This document shows, in pieces, positions 9,228 to 18,410 of a DNA stretch of 64,000 bases. The stretch is from Neomoorella thermoacetica (GTDB lineage Bacteria; Bacillota; DSM-521; Neomoorellales; Neomoorellaceae): positions 124,001 to 188,000 of the forward strand of contig NZ_MDDC01000001.1 in NCBI RefSeq assembly GCF_001875325.1, in the 5' to 3' direction. Made by a program: the position numbers and the translations under genes. Within the stretch, counting starts at the first letter, position 1, and each line of letters opens with the position of its first letter. A model generated the notes under the pieces. That model was not told the origin of the DNA and ran no database searches. It saw only the letters and a program-made list of their open reading frames with translations.

Positions 9228-9803
9228 ATGGCTAACTATCAGGAGATTCTAGCTGCCAGGTTGCCAGAAAAGCGCTATTTGCATAGCCTGGGAGTAGCCG
9301 GTACAGCTGCCCGGCTGGCAAGCAAAAACAAGGTCGATCCGGAACAGGCCCGCCTGGCGGGCCTGTTACACGATTATGCCCGGGATTTACCGCCGGGGGA
9401 ACTCCTGACCCTGGCAGCCGGGGCCGGCCTGATAACCTGCGAACTGGAAAGGCGACTCCCCATTTTACTCCATGGCCCGGTGGGCGCTTTACTTATCAAA
9501 CAGGACCTGGGCATAAAAGATCGGGCAGTTCTCCAGGCCGTCGCCCGGCACACTGTAGGAGCCGTAGCCATGACGGCCCTGGATAAGATTATTTACCTTG
9601 CGGATGTCATTGAACCGGAACGCCGTTTTCCCGGGGTGGAAGAACTGCGCCGGCTGGCAGCCGCAGATTTAAATGCGGCCCTGCTGAAAGCCTTTGAATC
9701 CAGTATTCTTTACCTCGTGAACAAAGGCCAACCCCTCCATCCGGTCACCGTCGAGGCCCGCAACTACCTCCTCCTGTCCGGCCCGGAGGAAACCAGCGCC
9801 TGA
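9228..9803 (+). CDS. yqeK: HD-domain diadenosine tetraphosphate hydrolase YqeK
   Basis: A 191-residue HD-domain phosphohydrolase; family members cleave Ap4A symmetrically to ADP. The N-terminal HSLGVAGTAARLA and the LLHDYARDL motif provide metal ligands, with HGPVGALL and ADVIEPERRFPG further on matching YqeK. The start is ATG 9228 with AGGAAG further upstream. It lies upstream of rsfS as in many Firmicutes. Confidence 0.92.
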   Translation: MANYQEILAARLPEKRYLHSLGVAGTAARLASKNKVDPEQARLAGLLHDYARDLPPGELLTLAAGAGLITCELERRLPILLHGPVGALLIKQDLGIKDRAVLQAVARHTVGAVAMTALDKIIYLADVIEPERRFPGVEELRRLAAADLNAALLKAFESSILYLVNKGQPLHPVTVEARNYLLLSGPEETSA

Positions 9804-9836
9804 ATGCAACCTGTTTTCACCCCAATTCATAGACGG

Positions 9837-9890
9837 ACGGGCCGTTCATGACGGCCTGTAACCGCCAGCAAAAGAATGAAAATTTCTGGC
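9837..9890 (+). repeat. Dispersed hairpin/mini-ORF element, copy upstream of rsfS
   Basis: GGCCGT (9840-9845), loop TCATG, ACGGCC (9851-9856) form a perfect hairpin, followed by ACCGCCAGCAAAAGAATGAAAA. The same arrangement (stem, ATG loop, CCGCCA-CAGC, AAGAAT-AAAA) occurs at 33937-33978. The ATG in the loop opens a 31-codon frame starting MTACNRQQKNEN, resembling MGAYRHQRKNQK of the dnaJ-rsmE copy. The final AAAATTTCTGGC is also in the L27 leader. Confidence 0.45.
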
Positions 9891-9972
9891 ATGGAGCGCT
9901 CGAAGACGAAGCAAGGGTGTTAAGAGTACCCCTAATCTGGTAGAACCCTTTATACGTAGGAGGCTAAAATTT

Positions 9973-10320
9973 ATGGATGCAGGCCGGGTAGCCCAGCTGG
10001 CGGCCCAGGCGGTGCTGGAGAAAAAAGGAATTGATCCGGTTATTCTTGACCTGCAGGGCATAACCCTCATTGCCGACTATTTCGTCATCGCCAGCGGTAC
10101 CTCCACCGTCCAGGTTCAGGCCATAGCCGGCCGGGTCGAAGAGATCCTGGACGAAGCCGGGGTGGAACTCCTCCACCGGGAAGGCCTGGAGGCGGCTCGA
10201 TGGGTATTGCTGGATTATGGTGCCGTAGTAGTCCATATCTTTCTCGAAGAAGAGCGCCGGTTCTACGACCTGGAGCGCCTCTGGGGCGATGCCCGGAGAG
10301 TAGCCATAGAGAGCCCTTGA
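9973..10320 (+). CDS. rsfS: Ribosomal silencing factor RsfS (YbeB/Iojap)
   Basis: This 115-residue protein binds L14 and blocks 50S-30S joining under starvation. The typical features are ILDLQGITLIADYFVIASG near residues 23-42 and the C-terminal WVLLDYGAVVVHIF and YDLERLWGDA. The ATG at 9973 follows TAGGAGG. It lies directly upstream of leuS, 25 bases apart, and is probably cotranscribed with it. Confidence 0.95.
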   Translation: MDAGRVAQLAAQAVLEKKGIDPVILDLQGITLIADYFVIASGTSTVQVQAIAGRVEEILDEAGVELLHREGLEAARWVLLDYGAVVVHIFLEEERRFYDLERLWGDARRVAIESP

Positions 10321-10345
10321 GTCTGGTAGTATGGAGTGACATTTT

Positions 10346-12835
10346 ATGGAAGCACGCTATAACTTCAAAGAGATCGAACCCAAATGGCAACGCCGCTGGG
10401 AGGCCAGCGACCTGTACCGGGTAACGGAGGATCCCGATAAGCCCAAATTTTACTGCCTGGAGATGTTCCCCTACCCTTCTGGCAACTTGCACATGGGGCA
10501 CGTCCGGAACTATTCCATCGGTGATGTAGTGGCCAGGGTCAAGCGGATGCGGGGTTATAACGTCCTCCATCCCATGGGATGGGATGCCTTTGGCCTGCCG
10601 GCGGAAAACGCCGCCATCCACAGGGGCATCCCGCCGGCGGAATGGACCTGGAGCAATATTGCCAACATGCGCCGCCAGCTCCATGCCATGGGCATCAGCT
10701 ACGACTGGGACCGGGAGGTGGCCACCTGCCACCCCAACTACTACCGCTGGACCCAGTGGCTTTTTCTGCAAATGTATAAACACGGCCTGGCCTACCGCAA
10801 GAAGGCTGCTGTCAACTGGTGCCCCTCCTGCGCTACCGTCCTCGCCAACGAACAGGTAGTAGACGGAGCCTGCGAGCGCTGCCATACCCCGGTAATGCGT
10901 AAAGACCTGGAGCAGTGGTTCTTCCGCATTACCGATTATGCCGATCGCCTGCTGGAGGATTTGAAAAAGCTCCCGGGCTGGCCGGATAAGGTAAAGATCA
11001 TGCAGGAGAACTGGATTGGCAAGAGTTCCGGTGCGGAAGTAGTCTTCCGCGTGGAAGGTAGCGGTGAGGAGATTCCTGTATTTACCACGCGACCCGACAC
11101 CTTGTACGGCGTTACCTACCTGGTCCTGGCGCCCGAACACCCCCTGGTGGAGAAGTTAACCGCCGGGACGCCCTATGAGGGGCCGGTGGAGGAATTCGTC
11201 CAGGCGGCGCGCTATCTGAGCGCCCTGGATCGCACCGCCACGGAAAAGGAAAAGGAAGGCCTTTTTACAGGTGCTTATGCCATTAACCCGGTAAATAACG
11301 AACGGGTGCCCATCTGGATTGCTAACTATGTCCTCATGGAATATGGTACCGGTGCCGTCATGGGGGTACCGGCCCATGACCAGCGGGACTTTGAATTTGC
11401 TCGCAAATACGACCTGCCTATAAAGGTCGTTATCCGGCCCGCCAGTTCGGAGTTGCCGGCCGGAGAGCTTGCAGCGGCCTATGTAGAAGACGGCATTATG
11501 GTGAATTCGGGTCCCTTTAATGGCCTGCCCAACCGGGAGGGTATTCAGAAGGTTACTGAATACCTGGAGAGTATCGGCAGGGGCAGGGCCAGGGTGAACT
11601 ACCGCCTGCGGGACTGGCTCATTTCCCGCCAGCGTTACTGGGGCGCCCCCATACCCATGATCTACTGCGACCAGTGCGGTATTGTGCCGGTACCGGAGGA
11701 AGACCTGCCGGTTATCCTGCCCGAAGGAGTGGAATTCAGACCCACAGGGGAATCGCCCTTAACCTATTGCCCGGAGTTTGTTAATACCACCTGTCCCCGG
11801 TGTGGCGGCCCGGCCCGGCGGGAAACCGACACCATGGACACCTTCGTCTGTTCTTCCTGGTACTTCCTGCGCTATACCAGTCCCCACAGCCAGGATCGGG
11901 CCTTTGAGGGGGATAAAGTCGACTACTGGATGAATGTCGACCAGTATATCGGCGGGGTGGAGCACGCCATCCTCCATTTGATGTACGCCCGTTTCTTCAC
12001 CAAGGCCCTCCATGATTTCGGCCTGGTAGGGGTGGAGGAGCCCTTCCAGAACCTCCTGACCCAGGGAATGGTCCTTAAGGACGGCAGCAAGATGTCCAAG
12101 TCCAAAGGCAATATCGTCAGTCCTGAGGAGATAATCAATCGTTACGGGGCGGATACGGCCCGCCTCTTTATCCTCTTTGCCGCCCCGCCGGAGCGGGACC
12201 TGGAGTGGAGCGACCAGGGAGTGGAGGGTTGCTACCGCTTCTTAAACCGGGTCTGGCGCCTGGTAGGTTCCTACGCTGACGCAGTCCGCAGGGCCGGCGG
12301 CAGCCTGGCGGTCAGGAGCCATGCCGACCGGGAGCTCTGGCGCCTCCTCCATGCTACAATCAAGAAAGTTACCGAAGATGTCGAAGAACGTTTTAACTTT
12401 AACACGGCCATCAGCGCTATTATGGAACTGGTCAATGGCTGTTATCGTTACCAGGACACTGTTCCGGAAGAGGAGCAGAATCTGGTTCTCATGGGAGAGG
12501 TCTTGCGCAAGCTGGTAACCCTCCTGGCTCCCTTTGCCCCCCATATTACTGAGGAACTCTGGCAGGGCCTGGGTGGACAGGAAAGCGTTCACCGGGAATC
12601 CTGGCCCCAGTACGACCCTGAGGCCCTGGTGGAAGAGGAGATCACTCTAGTAATCCAGATTAACGGTAAGGTAAAAGACCGGATGCAGGTGCCGGCAGGT
12701 TTGGCCAGGGAGAAAATCGAGGAACTCGTCCTGAACCGGGATAAGGTGGCAGCCCTGCTGGCCGGACAGCAGGTGGTAAAGGTCATTGTTGTCCCTGATA
12801 AACTTGTCAATGTGGTAGCTCGCCGGGCCAGTTGA
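10346..12835 (+). CDS. leuS: Leucyl-tRNA synthetase
   Basis: The 829-residue class I synthetase has the HIGH motif as [15 protein letters not shown] (residues ~41-55), the CP1 editing domain with [12 protein letters not shown], and the KMSKS loop [12 protein letters not shown] near residue 582, followed by the anticodon-binding domain. Length and organisation are normal for bacteria. The start is ATG 10346 after GGAGTGA. No T-box is seen upstream; the gene probably depends on rsfS transcription. Confidence 0.97.
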   Translation: MEARYNFKEIEPKWQRRWEASDLYRVTEDPDKPKFYCLEMFPYPSGNLHMGHVRNYSIGDVVARVKRMRGYNVLHPMGWDAFGLPAENAAIHRGIPPAEWTWSNIANMRRQLHAMGISYDWDREVATCHPNYYRWTQWLFLQMYKHGLAYRKKAAVNWCPSCATVLANEQVVDGACERCHTPVMRKDLEQWFFRITDYADRLLEDLKKLPGWPDKVKIMQENWIGKSSGAEVVFRVEGSGEEIPVFTTRPDTLYGVTYLVLAPEHPLVEKLTAGTPYEGPVEEFVQAARYLSALDRTATEKEKEGLFTGAYAINPVNNERVPIWIANYVLMEYGTGAVMGVPAHDQRDFEFARKYDLPIKVVIRPASSELPAGELAAAYVEDGIMVNSGPFNGLPNREGIQKVTEYLESIGRGRARVNYRLRDWLISRQRYWGAPIPMIYCDQCGIVPVPEEDLPVILPEGVEFRPTGESPLTYCPEFVNTTCPRCGGPARRETDTMDTFVCSSWYFLRYTSPHSQDRAFEGDKVDYWMNVDQYIGGVEHAILHLMYARFFTKALHDFGLVGVEEPFQNLLTQGMVLKDGSKMSKSKGNIVSPEEIINRYGADTARLFILFAAPPERDLEWSDQGVEGCYRFLNRVWRLVGSYADAVRRAGGSLAVRSHADRELWRLLHATIKKVTEDVEERFNFNTAISAIMELVNGCYRYQDTVPEEEQNLVLMGEVLRKLVTLLAPFAPHITEELWQGLGGQESVHRESWPQYDPEALVEEEITLVIQINGKVKDRMQVPAGLAREKIEELVLNRDKVAALLAGQQVVKVIVVPDKLVNVVARRAS

Positions 12836-13000
12836 TGGACATCTAAGCCTGTTGAACCTGGGGGCCTTCCAAATCGGGGTAATTTCTGCAGGACAGAGAC
12901 TGTACCCGCGCGACGGCCGCCAGGGATCATCGGCGACCCTGACCGGGAGTTGGAGCCTAAGGGCAAAAAAGTCATCCACCTGGGATAACAGGGCCCCGCT

Positions 13001-13060
13001 CCAGGTCAGGGTAACCCCCTGGTGGACAAGATTCACTATCCAGGGGGGCGATGTTTTTTT
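13001..13060 (+). promoter_or_regulatory. Attenuator-type leader end upstream of the Na+/H+ antiporter
   Basis: CCCCCTGG (13015-13022) can pair with CCAGGGGG (13040-13047), a stem followed after 6 bases by seven T residues (13054-13060): a terminator. The same CCCCCTGG can instead pair with CCAGG...GGG (13001-13011) as an antiterminator. The leader from 12836 to 13110 is about 275 bases and otherwise gene-free. A metal-ion or other riboswitch is plausible, but I could not match a known class. Confidence 0.5.
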
Positions 13061-13110
13061 ATTATGGAATTGGCCCGAAAATTGTATTCTCAGAGAAGGG
13101 ACAGGTGGAG

Positions 13111-14559
13111 ATGAGCATTAAAAGAGTTGCGGTATTAACCTTGCTTCTTTGCGGCTCTTTTTTGCCCCTCGGGGGGGTGGCATGGGCGGCGACAGGAAAC
13201 GAGCTGGGTAAAATGTTACCTTTATGGAGCGTATTACCCTTTGTAGGGATGCTCCTGTCCATTGCCATCTGGCCGCTGGTCAACGCCTCCTGGTGGGAGC
13301 ACAACATGGGGAAGGTAAGCTTGTTCTGGTCCCTGGTTTTCTTTGTACCGTTCTTAATTGCCTTCGGGAGCGGTACGGCCTTTACCCAGGCAGTGGAAGT
13401 GTATCTCCTGGATTACCTGCCCTTTATCATCCTTCTCTTCGGTCTCTTCGTAGTGGCAGGGGGAATCATTCTTCGTGGTACCCTGCGGGGTAATCCGGGT
13501 GTGAACGTCCTGCTCCTGCTGGTGGGCACAATCCTCTCAAGCTGGATTGGGACCACCGGAGCCAGCATGCTCATGATCCGGCCGGTTATCCGGGCCAACG
13601 AGTGGCGGCGTTACAAGGCCCACATAATCATCTTTTTTATCTTCCTCATTTCCAATATCGGCGGGGCCCTCACCCCCGTAGGCGACCCGCCCCTGTTCCT
13701 GGGTTATTTACGGGGGGTGCCCTTCTTCTGGACCATGAGGTTAATCCTGCCCATGGGATTTAATGTACTAATCCTCCTCACCCTTTACTACTTCCTGGAT
13801 AGTTACTTTTACCGTAAAGAAAAGGTGCCCCGGGCAAAGGGCGGGCAGGACCCCTTGCGGGTAGAGGGTTTACAGAATCTTATTTACCTGGGTATCATTG
13901 TCGGCGCTGTTATTTTAAGTGGTATCCTGGCCAAGAACCCGGCCTTTGCCGACCAGCAAACCGGGAACCTTTACGGCATTACTATCTTCCGCCACGGCGA
14001 AGAAGCAGTGGTGCTGCCCTACACCAACATAATCCGCGACCTGGCCATTCTCCTGGCAGCTTTCCTGTCATGGAAGACTACTTCTATGGATATTCGTAAA
14101 GATAATCGCTTTACCTGGGGTCCCATCAAGGAAGTAGCCATTCTTTTTGCCGGTATCTTTATGACCATGATTCCGGCCCTGGCCATCCTCCACGCCCGCG
14201 GCGCGGAGCTGGGTTTAACCCACCCGGCCCAGTTTTTCTGGGCGGCGGGAGCCCTTTCCAGCTTCCTGGATAACGCCCCGACGTACCTGGTATTCCTGAC
14301 CACCGCTACCAGCCTGGGGGCAACCACCGGGGTGCCTACCACCCTGGGCATAGTAGCTCCCAAGATGCTCCTGGCCATATCCTGCGGCGCCGTGTTTATG
14401 GGTGCCAATACTTATATCGGTAATGCCCCCAACTTTATGGTGCGGTCAATAGCGGAAGAGAATAATATTCGCATGCCCAGCTTTTTCGGCTACATGGGCT
14501 GGTCGATAGGGATTTTAATTCCTTTATTTATCCTGGACACCTTGATTTTCTTCCGTTAA
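13111..14559 (+). CDS. Sodium:proton antiporter, NhaD/ion-transporter superfamily
   Basis: This 482-residue multi-pass membrane protein starts with a signal-like hydrophobic segment (VLTLLLCGSFLPLGGVAWA) and has about a dozen transmembrane segments. The signature regions TGASMLMIRPVIRAN, NIGGALTPVGDPPLFLGYLR and SFLDNAPTYLVFL are typical of NhaD/arsenite-permease-like ion transporters. It probably exchanges Na+ for H+; the ion is inferred from the family. The start is ATG 13111 after AGGTGGAG; the frame is open upstream to 13051 but that part covers the leader terminator. A GC-rich hairpin follows. Confidence 0.85.
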   Translation: MSIKRVAVLTLLLCGSFLPLGGVAWAATGNELGKMLPLWSVLPFVGMLLSIAIWPLVNASWWEHNMGKVSLFWSLVFFVPFLIAFGSGTAFTQAVEVYLLDYLPFIILLFGLFVVAGGIILRGTLRGNPGVNVLLLLVGTILSSWIGTTGASMLMIRPVIRANEWRRYKAHIIIFFIFLISNIGGALTPVGDPPLFLGYLRGVPFFWTMRLILPMGFNVLILLTLYYFLDSYFYRKEKVPRAKGGQDPLRVEGLQNLIYLGIIVGAVILSGILAKNPAFADQQTGNLYGITIFRHGEEAVVLPYTNIIRDLAILLAAFLSWKTTSMDIRKDNRFTWGPIKEVAILFAGIFMTMIPALAILHARGAELGLTHPAQFFWAAGALSSFLDNAPTYLVFLTTATSLGATTGVPTTLGIVAPKMLLAISCGAVFMGANTYIGNAPNFMVRSIAEENNIRMPSFFGYMGWSIGILIPLFILDTLIFFR

Positions 14560-14561
14560 AG

Positions 14562-14579
14562 GGCCGCCCCGGGGCGGCC
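14562..14579 (+). terminator. GC hairpin after antiporter gene
   Basis: GGCCGCCCC and GGGGCGGCC are adjacent and perfectly complementary. Only TT follows, so termination would be weak. A second hairpin without a T-tract (CGCCGGGAT/ATCCCGGCG, 14590-14610) lies just downstream. Confidence 0.45.
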
Positions 14580-14693
14580 TTCCATCATTCGCCGGGATCC
14601 AATCCCGGCGAAAATTATGTCGTCGCTGGCAGGAAGATGGCCTTTTGAGTCGTAATTAATTCCAGGAAGAAATTTCTTCCGGGGTGATGCAGC

Positions 14694-15368
14694 ATGTGGG
14701 AGTGGGACAGGCGCGTACGCTGGCTGGCAGCAGCCCTGGCGGTGGCTCTCATCTTCGGAGCCGGCATCCAGTATGGTAGCTGGCGGGAACGGCAGGCGGC
14801 AGCAGACCTGCCCCGGGTGATACCAGGGGAGCAGGCCGGGGCTCCCGGGAACAGCAATAATGGCGCTGGCCAGGGACAGGCGGCCGCCAATAATCCGGCT
14901 ACCATTCAGGTCCATGTGGCCGGGGCAGTAAAAATGCCGGGCGTGTATGAGCTCCCAGCCGGTGCCAGGGTCAATGAAGCCATCCACCTGGCCGGCGTGC
15001 TCCCGGAAGCGAACCCCAACGCCCTGAACCTGGCCGCTCCTTTAAGTGATGGCCAGCAGGTAATTGTACCCCGCCAGGGAGAGGAAGCAAGGGTAAATGC
15101 CCCGGCCGGCGCTGCCACCGGCCCGGGAGCGGCCCCGGGGAACCCAGCTGGCAGCTCTTCGTCCAGGACCGGGGGCAAGGTAAATATCAACACCGCCGGT
15201 CTGGCCGAGTTGGACAGCCTGCCGGGGATTGGCCCGACCCTGGCCCAGCGCATTCTCGACTACCGGACCCAGAAGGGGCCCTTCCGCACCATTGAAGACC
15301 TGCAAAATGTCGCCGGCATCGGTGCCAAAAAGTTTGCCGATCTCAAGGACCTGATCACCGTAAATTAA
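14694..15368 (+). CDS. comEA: Competence protein ComEA, DNA-binding receptor
   Basis: ComEA binds incoming DNA at the outer face of the membrane during transformation. The 224 residues show an N-terminal membrane anchor (LAAALAVALIFGAGIQYG), a linker rich in Gly, Asn and Gln, an SLBB domain (HVAGAVKMPGVYELPAG) and a C-terminal helix-hairpin-helix pair (NINTAGLAELDSLPGIGPTL and IEDLQNVAGIGAKKF). The partner channel gene comEC lies 4 kb downstream, separated by four unrelated genes, unlike the contiguous Bacillus operon. Confidence 0.94.
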   Translation: MWEWDRRVRWLAAALAVALIFGAGIQYGSWRERQAAADLPRVIPGEQAGAPGNSNNGAGQGQAAANNPATIQVHVAGAVKMPGVYELPAGARVNEAIHLAGVLPEANPNALNLAAPLSDGQQVIVPRQGEEARVNAPAGAATGPGAAPGNPAGSSSSRTGGKVNINTAGLAELDSLPGIGPTLAQRILDYRTQKGPFRTIEDLQNVAGIGAKKFADLKDLITVN

Positions 15369-15400
15369 ATAATTAATTACCTGACGGAGCCTATAGGACC

Positions 15401-15429
15401 TTGACACCCGCTAAGGGGCAAGATAAACT
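15401..15429 (+). promoter_or_regulatory. Sigma-A-like promoter for uppP
   Basis: TTGACA at 15401-15406 and TAAACT at 15424-15429 are separated by 17 bases, 38 bases ahead of the uppP start. Confidence 0.6.
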
Positions 15430-15467
15430 TGGTCTGTAGTGCTTACCAGTAAAGGAGCGCATGGATA

Positions 15468-16253
15468 ATGACTGTTTTGCAGGCCATAGTCCTGGGCCTC
15501 GTCCAGGGGGTGGGTGAGTTTTTACCCATCTCCAGTTCCGCCCACCTGATTTTAACGCCCTGGTTTTTCCGCTGGCCCGACCCGGGGTTGACCTTTGACG
15601 TCGCCCTGCACCTTGGTACCCTGATTGCCGTGGTAGCCTATTTCTGGCGGGATATAATCGAACTGGTCCTCAGCGGCCTGGGCCAACCCCGGAGCCAGGA
15701 CGGCCGCCTGTTCTGGTATTTAATCGTCGCTTCTATCCCCGGGGCCATCTTTGGCGTGCTTTTTGAAAAACAGGCGGAGACCATTTTCCGCTCGCCCCTC
15801 CTCATTGCCCTCACCCTTGCCCTCATGGGCCTCGGCCTCTGGTGGGCCGACAGGGTGGGCCGCAAGAGGAGACAGCTGGACGACGTCAACCTCTTCGACG
15901 GTATCATAGTCGGTATCTCCCAGGCCCTGGCAATCATTCCCGGTGTTTCTCGTTCCGGCATTACCATGACGGCCGGGCTCCTCACAGGCATGGAACGGGA
16001 GACAGCCGCCCGTTTTTCCTTCCTCATGTCTGTTCCTATCATCGCCGGGGCGGCGCTTTTAAAGTTAAAAGATTTATCCCTGCGTGAAGTCAATCTGGCC
16101 TTTATCGCCGGTGTCCTGACAGCCGCTGTTGTAGGCTTCCTGGCCATCAAGTTTTTACTCCAGTACCTCCGCCGCGGCAGCTATCTCCTGTTTACCGGCT
16201 ACCGTATCTTACTGGCTGCCCTGGTCGTGGCGGTTTTCTGGCTTCGCCGTTAA
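15468..16253 (+). CDS. uppP: Undecaprenyl-diphosphatase (BacA/UppP)
   Basis: This integral membrane phosphatase recycles undecaprenyl pyrophosphate for cell-wall synthesis and gives bacitracin resistance. The 261 residues contain the two signature motifs GVGEFLPISSSAHLIL near residue 16 and PGVSRSGITMTAGL near residue 160, with seven or eight hydrophobic segments. The start is ATG 15468, 10 bases after AAAGGAG; an ATG at 15461 is out of frame. Confidence 0.96.
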   Translation: MTVLQAIVLGLVQGVGEFLPISSSAHLILTPWFFRWPDPGLTFDVALHLGTLIAVVAYFWRDIIELVLSGLGQPRSQDGRLFWYLIVASIPGAIFGVLFEKQAETIFRSPLLIALTLALMGLGLWWADRVGRKRRQLDDVNLFDGIIVGISQALAIIPGVSRSGITMTAGLLTGMERETAARFSFLMSVPIIAGAALLKLKDLSLREVNLAFIAGVLTAAVVGFLAIKFLLQYLRRGSYLLFTGYRILLAALVVAVFWLRR

Positions 16254-16439
16254 AATTGCAGAGGAGCCATTCAGGGCGATGCGCCGTAGCCGGAGCCTGG
16301 AGGGGAGGTACCGAGCGGCCGGGGGCAAAATGGCCGCCAGAGGGACGCAGGATCATAAAAAGGCCAGAAAAATCAGCAGGAAAATACCGGTCGAGGACAA
16401 AATATGTTCCATCCAGGAGAAAAGGGGGAGGTTCGCAAA

Positions 16440-17174
16440 ATGGTGGCTAATGACGCCTACGCCGAACAATTTCACTTCTTGACCCTCAGCGAGGCTGAAC
16501 TCGGCCTCATGGAGGCTGAAAAGGAGATCTTTATCAAAGAGGCCGATGCAGTAGTCAAGACCTTCTACGATCACCTCTTGCAGTACCCCTACCTGGAGAA
16601 CATGATTAACCAACACAGCACCCTTGAACGGCTGACCCAGACCCAGAAGGCTTACTTCATCAGCCTGACCGCGCCGCGTATAGATGGGGAGTACATATCC
16701 GGCCGCCTGCGCATTGGAAAGAAACACCAGGAAATTGGCCTCTCTCCCAAGTGGTACCTGGGAGCCTACCGGATTTATCTCAGCGAGATCCACCGCATTA
16801 TCTGGCACTATCATGCCAGCGATCCGGATTTATGTTTGCGCCTGCTGGAGGCCTTTACCAAACGGATTATTTTTGATATGCAGCTGGCCATCGAAAACTA
16901 TATCATCGACCAGCTCCAGCAGTTAGGCCACTTCCAGGATGAGATTGCTGCCGTAGCCAGGATTATCGCTGATATTGCCGAACAGACCAAGATTCTATCT
17001 CTTAACGCCTCCATCGAGGCTGCCCGGGCCGGGGAGCACGGCCGCACCTTTTCTGTCGTCGCCCAGGCGGTACGCGACCTGGCAGCCCGGACGTCCCAAT
17101 CCGCCAGGGATATCACCCAGAAGGTCCAGGAAAACCACCGCATCCTGGCGCGCATGCAGCAAACAGGGAAGTAG
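16440..17174 (+). CDS. Soluble globin-coupled sensor (protoglobin plus short MCP signalling tip)
   Basis: The N-terminal ~165 residues match the protoglobin/HemAT sensor: the segment [19 protein letters not shown] carries the expected proximal heme histidine. The C-terminal ~75 residues are a methyl-accepting chemotaxis signalling tip ([32 protein letters not shown]). There is no membrane segment. At 244 residues it is much shorter than HemAT (about 430), because the MCP helices on both sides of the tip are truncated. It probably senses O2 or another gas. I chose ATG 16440, 8 bases after GGGGGAGG, over ATG 16404. No chemotaxis partners are in the window. Confidence 0.88.
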   Translation: MVANDAYAEQFHFLTLSEAELGLMEAEKEIFIKEADAVVKTFYDHLLQYPYLENMINQHSTLERLTQTQKAYFISLTAPRIDGEYISGRLRIGKKHQEIGLSPKWYLGAYRIYLSEIHRIIWHYHASDPDLCLRLLEAFTKRIIFDMQLAIENYIIDQLQQLGHFQDEIAAVARIIADIAEQTKILSLNASIEAARAGEHGRTFSVVAQAVRDLAARTSQSARDITQKVQENHRILARMQQTGK

Positions 17175-17249
17175 TTTTTATAACTTCACACTGTCATAAG
17201 CAGCCGCCTGCCCCGCAAGCTGGAGGGTAGAAGCGGGGATAGCTTCATG

Positions 17250-17272
17250 ACCGGTCCGGGGACCGGTTTTTT
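17250..17272 (+). terminator. Rho-independent terminator after globin sensor
   Basis: ACCGGTCC (17250-17257), loop GG, GGACCGGT (17260-17267), then six T residues. Confidence 0.9.
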
Positions 17273-17379
17273 ACACCCCGGTTAAAACCAGGCGCCGCAG
17301 TTACCGGGCCGGAGTTACCAATGCTTAAGCCTACCCCGGAGCTGCTCCTTTTATCAATTAGTGGAGGTAGATATAGTCT

Positions 17380-18321
17380 TTGCAGTGGGTAGAAGTGGAG
17401 GTGCTGACCACCGCGGAAGCGGTGGAAGCCGTAGCCGTGATCCTGGAGGATTACGGGGCCACAGGGGTGGTCATTGAGGATAGTGCCGACCTTACCCGCA
17501 AATGGGAAGATCGTTACGGAGAGATCTATGCCCTTGACCCGGCTAATTATCCCGCGTCCGGGGTACGTGTCAGGGCTTACCTTCCCGTGGCTTCCTGGCA
17601 GGAAGAAAGGGCCGGGGAGATTCAGACCAGGTTAAAGGGCCTGGCAGCAGTGGGCCTGGACCCGGGAGCTGCGACTGTCAGGTACCGCCTGGCCAGGGAA
17701 GAGGAGTGGGCCTACGGATGGCAGAAATACTACCATCCGGTACGGGTAACGACGGGGTTGACCATCAAGCCTACCTGGGAAGAATATACTCCTTCCCCCG
17801 GGGAAATAGTTATCGATATTGATCCCGGTATGGCCTTTGGTACGGGCACCCACCCGACAACTATCCTGAGCCTCAGGGCCCTGGAGCGGGTCCTCAAGCC
17901 CGGTGCCAGGGTTGTCGATGTCGGCTGCGGCACGGGGATACTTGCCCTGGCCGCCGCTAAAATGGGGGCGGGTGCGGTGCTGGCCCTTGATCTGGACCCG
18001 GTGGCGGTGACGGTAGCCCGGAAAAATGTCGCCCTTAACGGCGCCGGAGATATAGTCACCGTCAGGAATAACGACCTGCTTGACGGTGTGGAAGGCCCTT
18101 TTGACCTGGTGATGGCCAATATTCTGGCGGAAGTTATTCTTAAAATGATCCCGTCTGCCGGCGGGGTATTACCAGCCGGGGGGATCCTTATCTCCTCCGG
18201 TATCTCCAGGGGTAAAGCCGGGGTTGTTGAGGACGGGTTGCTGGCTAACGGGTTTGCCGTCGAGGATACCCTGTCCTCAGGGGAGTGGGTTACCTTCATT
18301 GCCCGGAACCAGTTAAAGTAA
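17380..18321 (+). CDS. prmA: Ribosomal protein L11 methyltransferase
   Basis: This SAM-dependent enzyme trimethylates L11. The 313 residues have the N-terminal substrate domain (VEVEVLTTAEAVEAVAVILE) and a Rossmann methyltransferase domain with DVGCGTGILALAAAKMGAG and the MANILAEVI motif. FGTGTHPTT is the usual PrmA signature. The start TTG 17380 has GTGGAGG about 12 bases upstream. In most Firmicutes prmA lies between dnaJ and rsmE; here those two genes are neighbours 16 kb away and prmA stands alone. Confidence 0.95.
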   Translation: MQWVEVEVLTTAEAVEAVAVILEDYGATGVVIEDSADLTRKWEDRYGEIYALDPANYPASGVRVRAYLPVASWQEERAGEIQTRLKGLAAVGLDPGAATVRYRLAREEEWAYGWQKYYHPVRVTTGLTIKPTWEEYTPSPGEIVIDIDPGMAFGTGTHPTTILSLRALERVLKPGARVVDVGCGTGILALAAAKMGAGAVLALDLDPVAVTVARKNVALNGAGDIVTVRNNDLLDGVEGPFDLVMANILAEVILKMIPSAGGVLPAGGILISSGISRGKAGVVEDGLLANGFAVEDTLSSGEWVTFIARNQLK

Positions 18322-18410
18322 TATTGCAAAAGGAGTTTGCCGGACCCTGTCGAATGTTAATCTCAATTCTGGAATTATGGTTCAGGTATCCCGGTAGGAG
18401 GCTCTAAGTT

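Noticed and set aside
14590-14610. CGCCGGGAT/ATCCCGGCG hairpin considered as a terminator
   Set aside because: No T-tract follows on either strand; left as an unexplained stem before comEA.
16321-16375. GGGCAAA and GGGACGCA reminiscent of a c-di-GMP-I riboswitch upstream of the globin sensor
   Set aside because: The spacing between the two boxes is too short, the GAAA tetraloop is missing and no second conserved domain (GGTAGC-GGGTTACC type) follows. The local pairing GCGGCC/GGCCGC explains part of the similarity.
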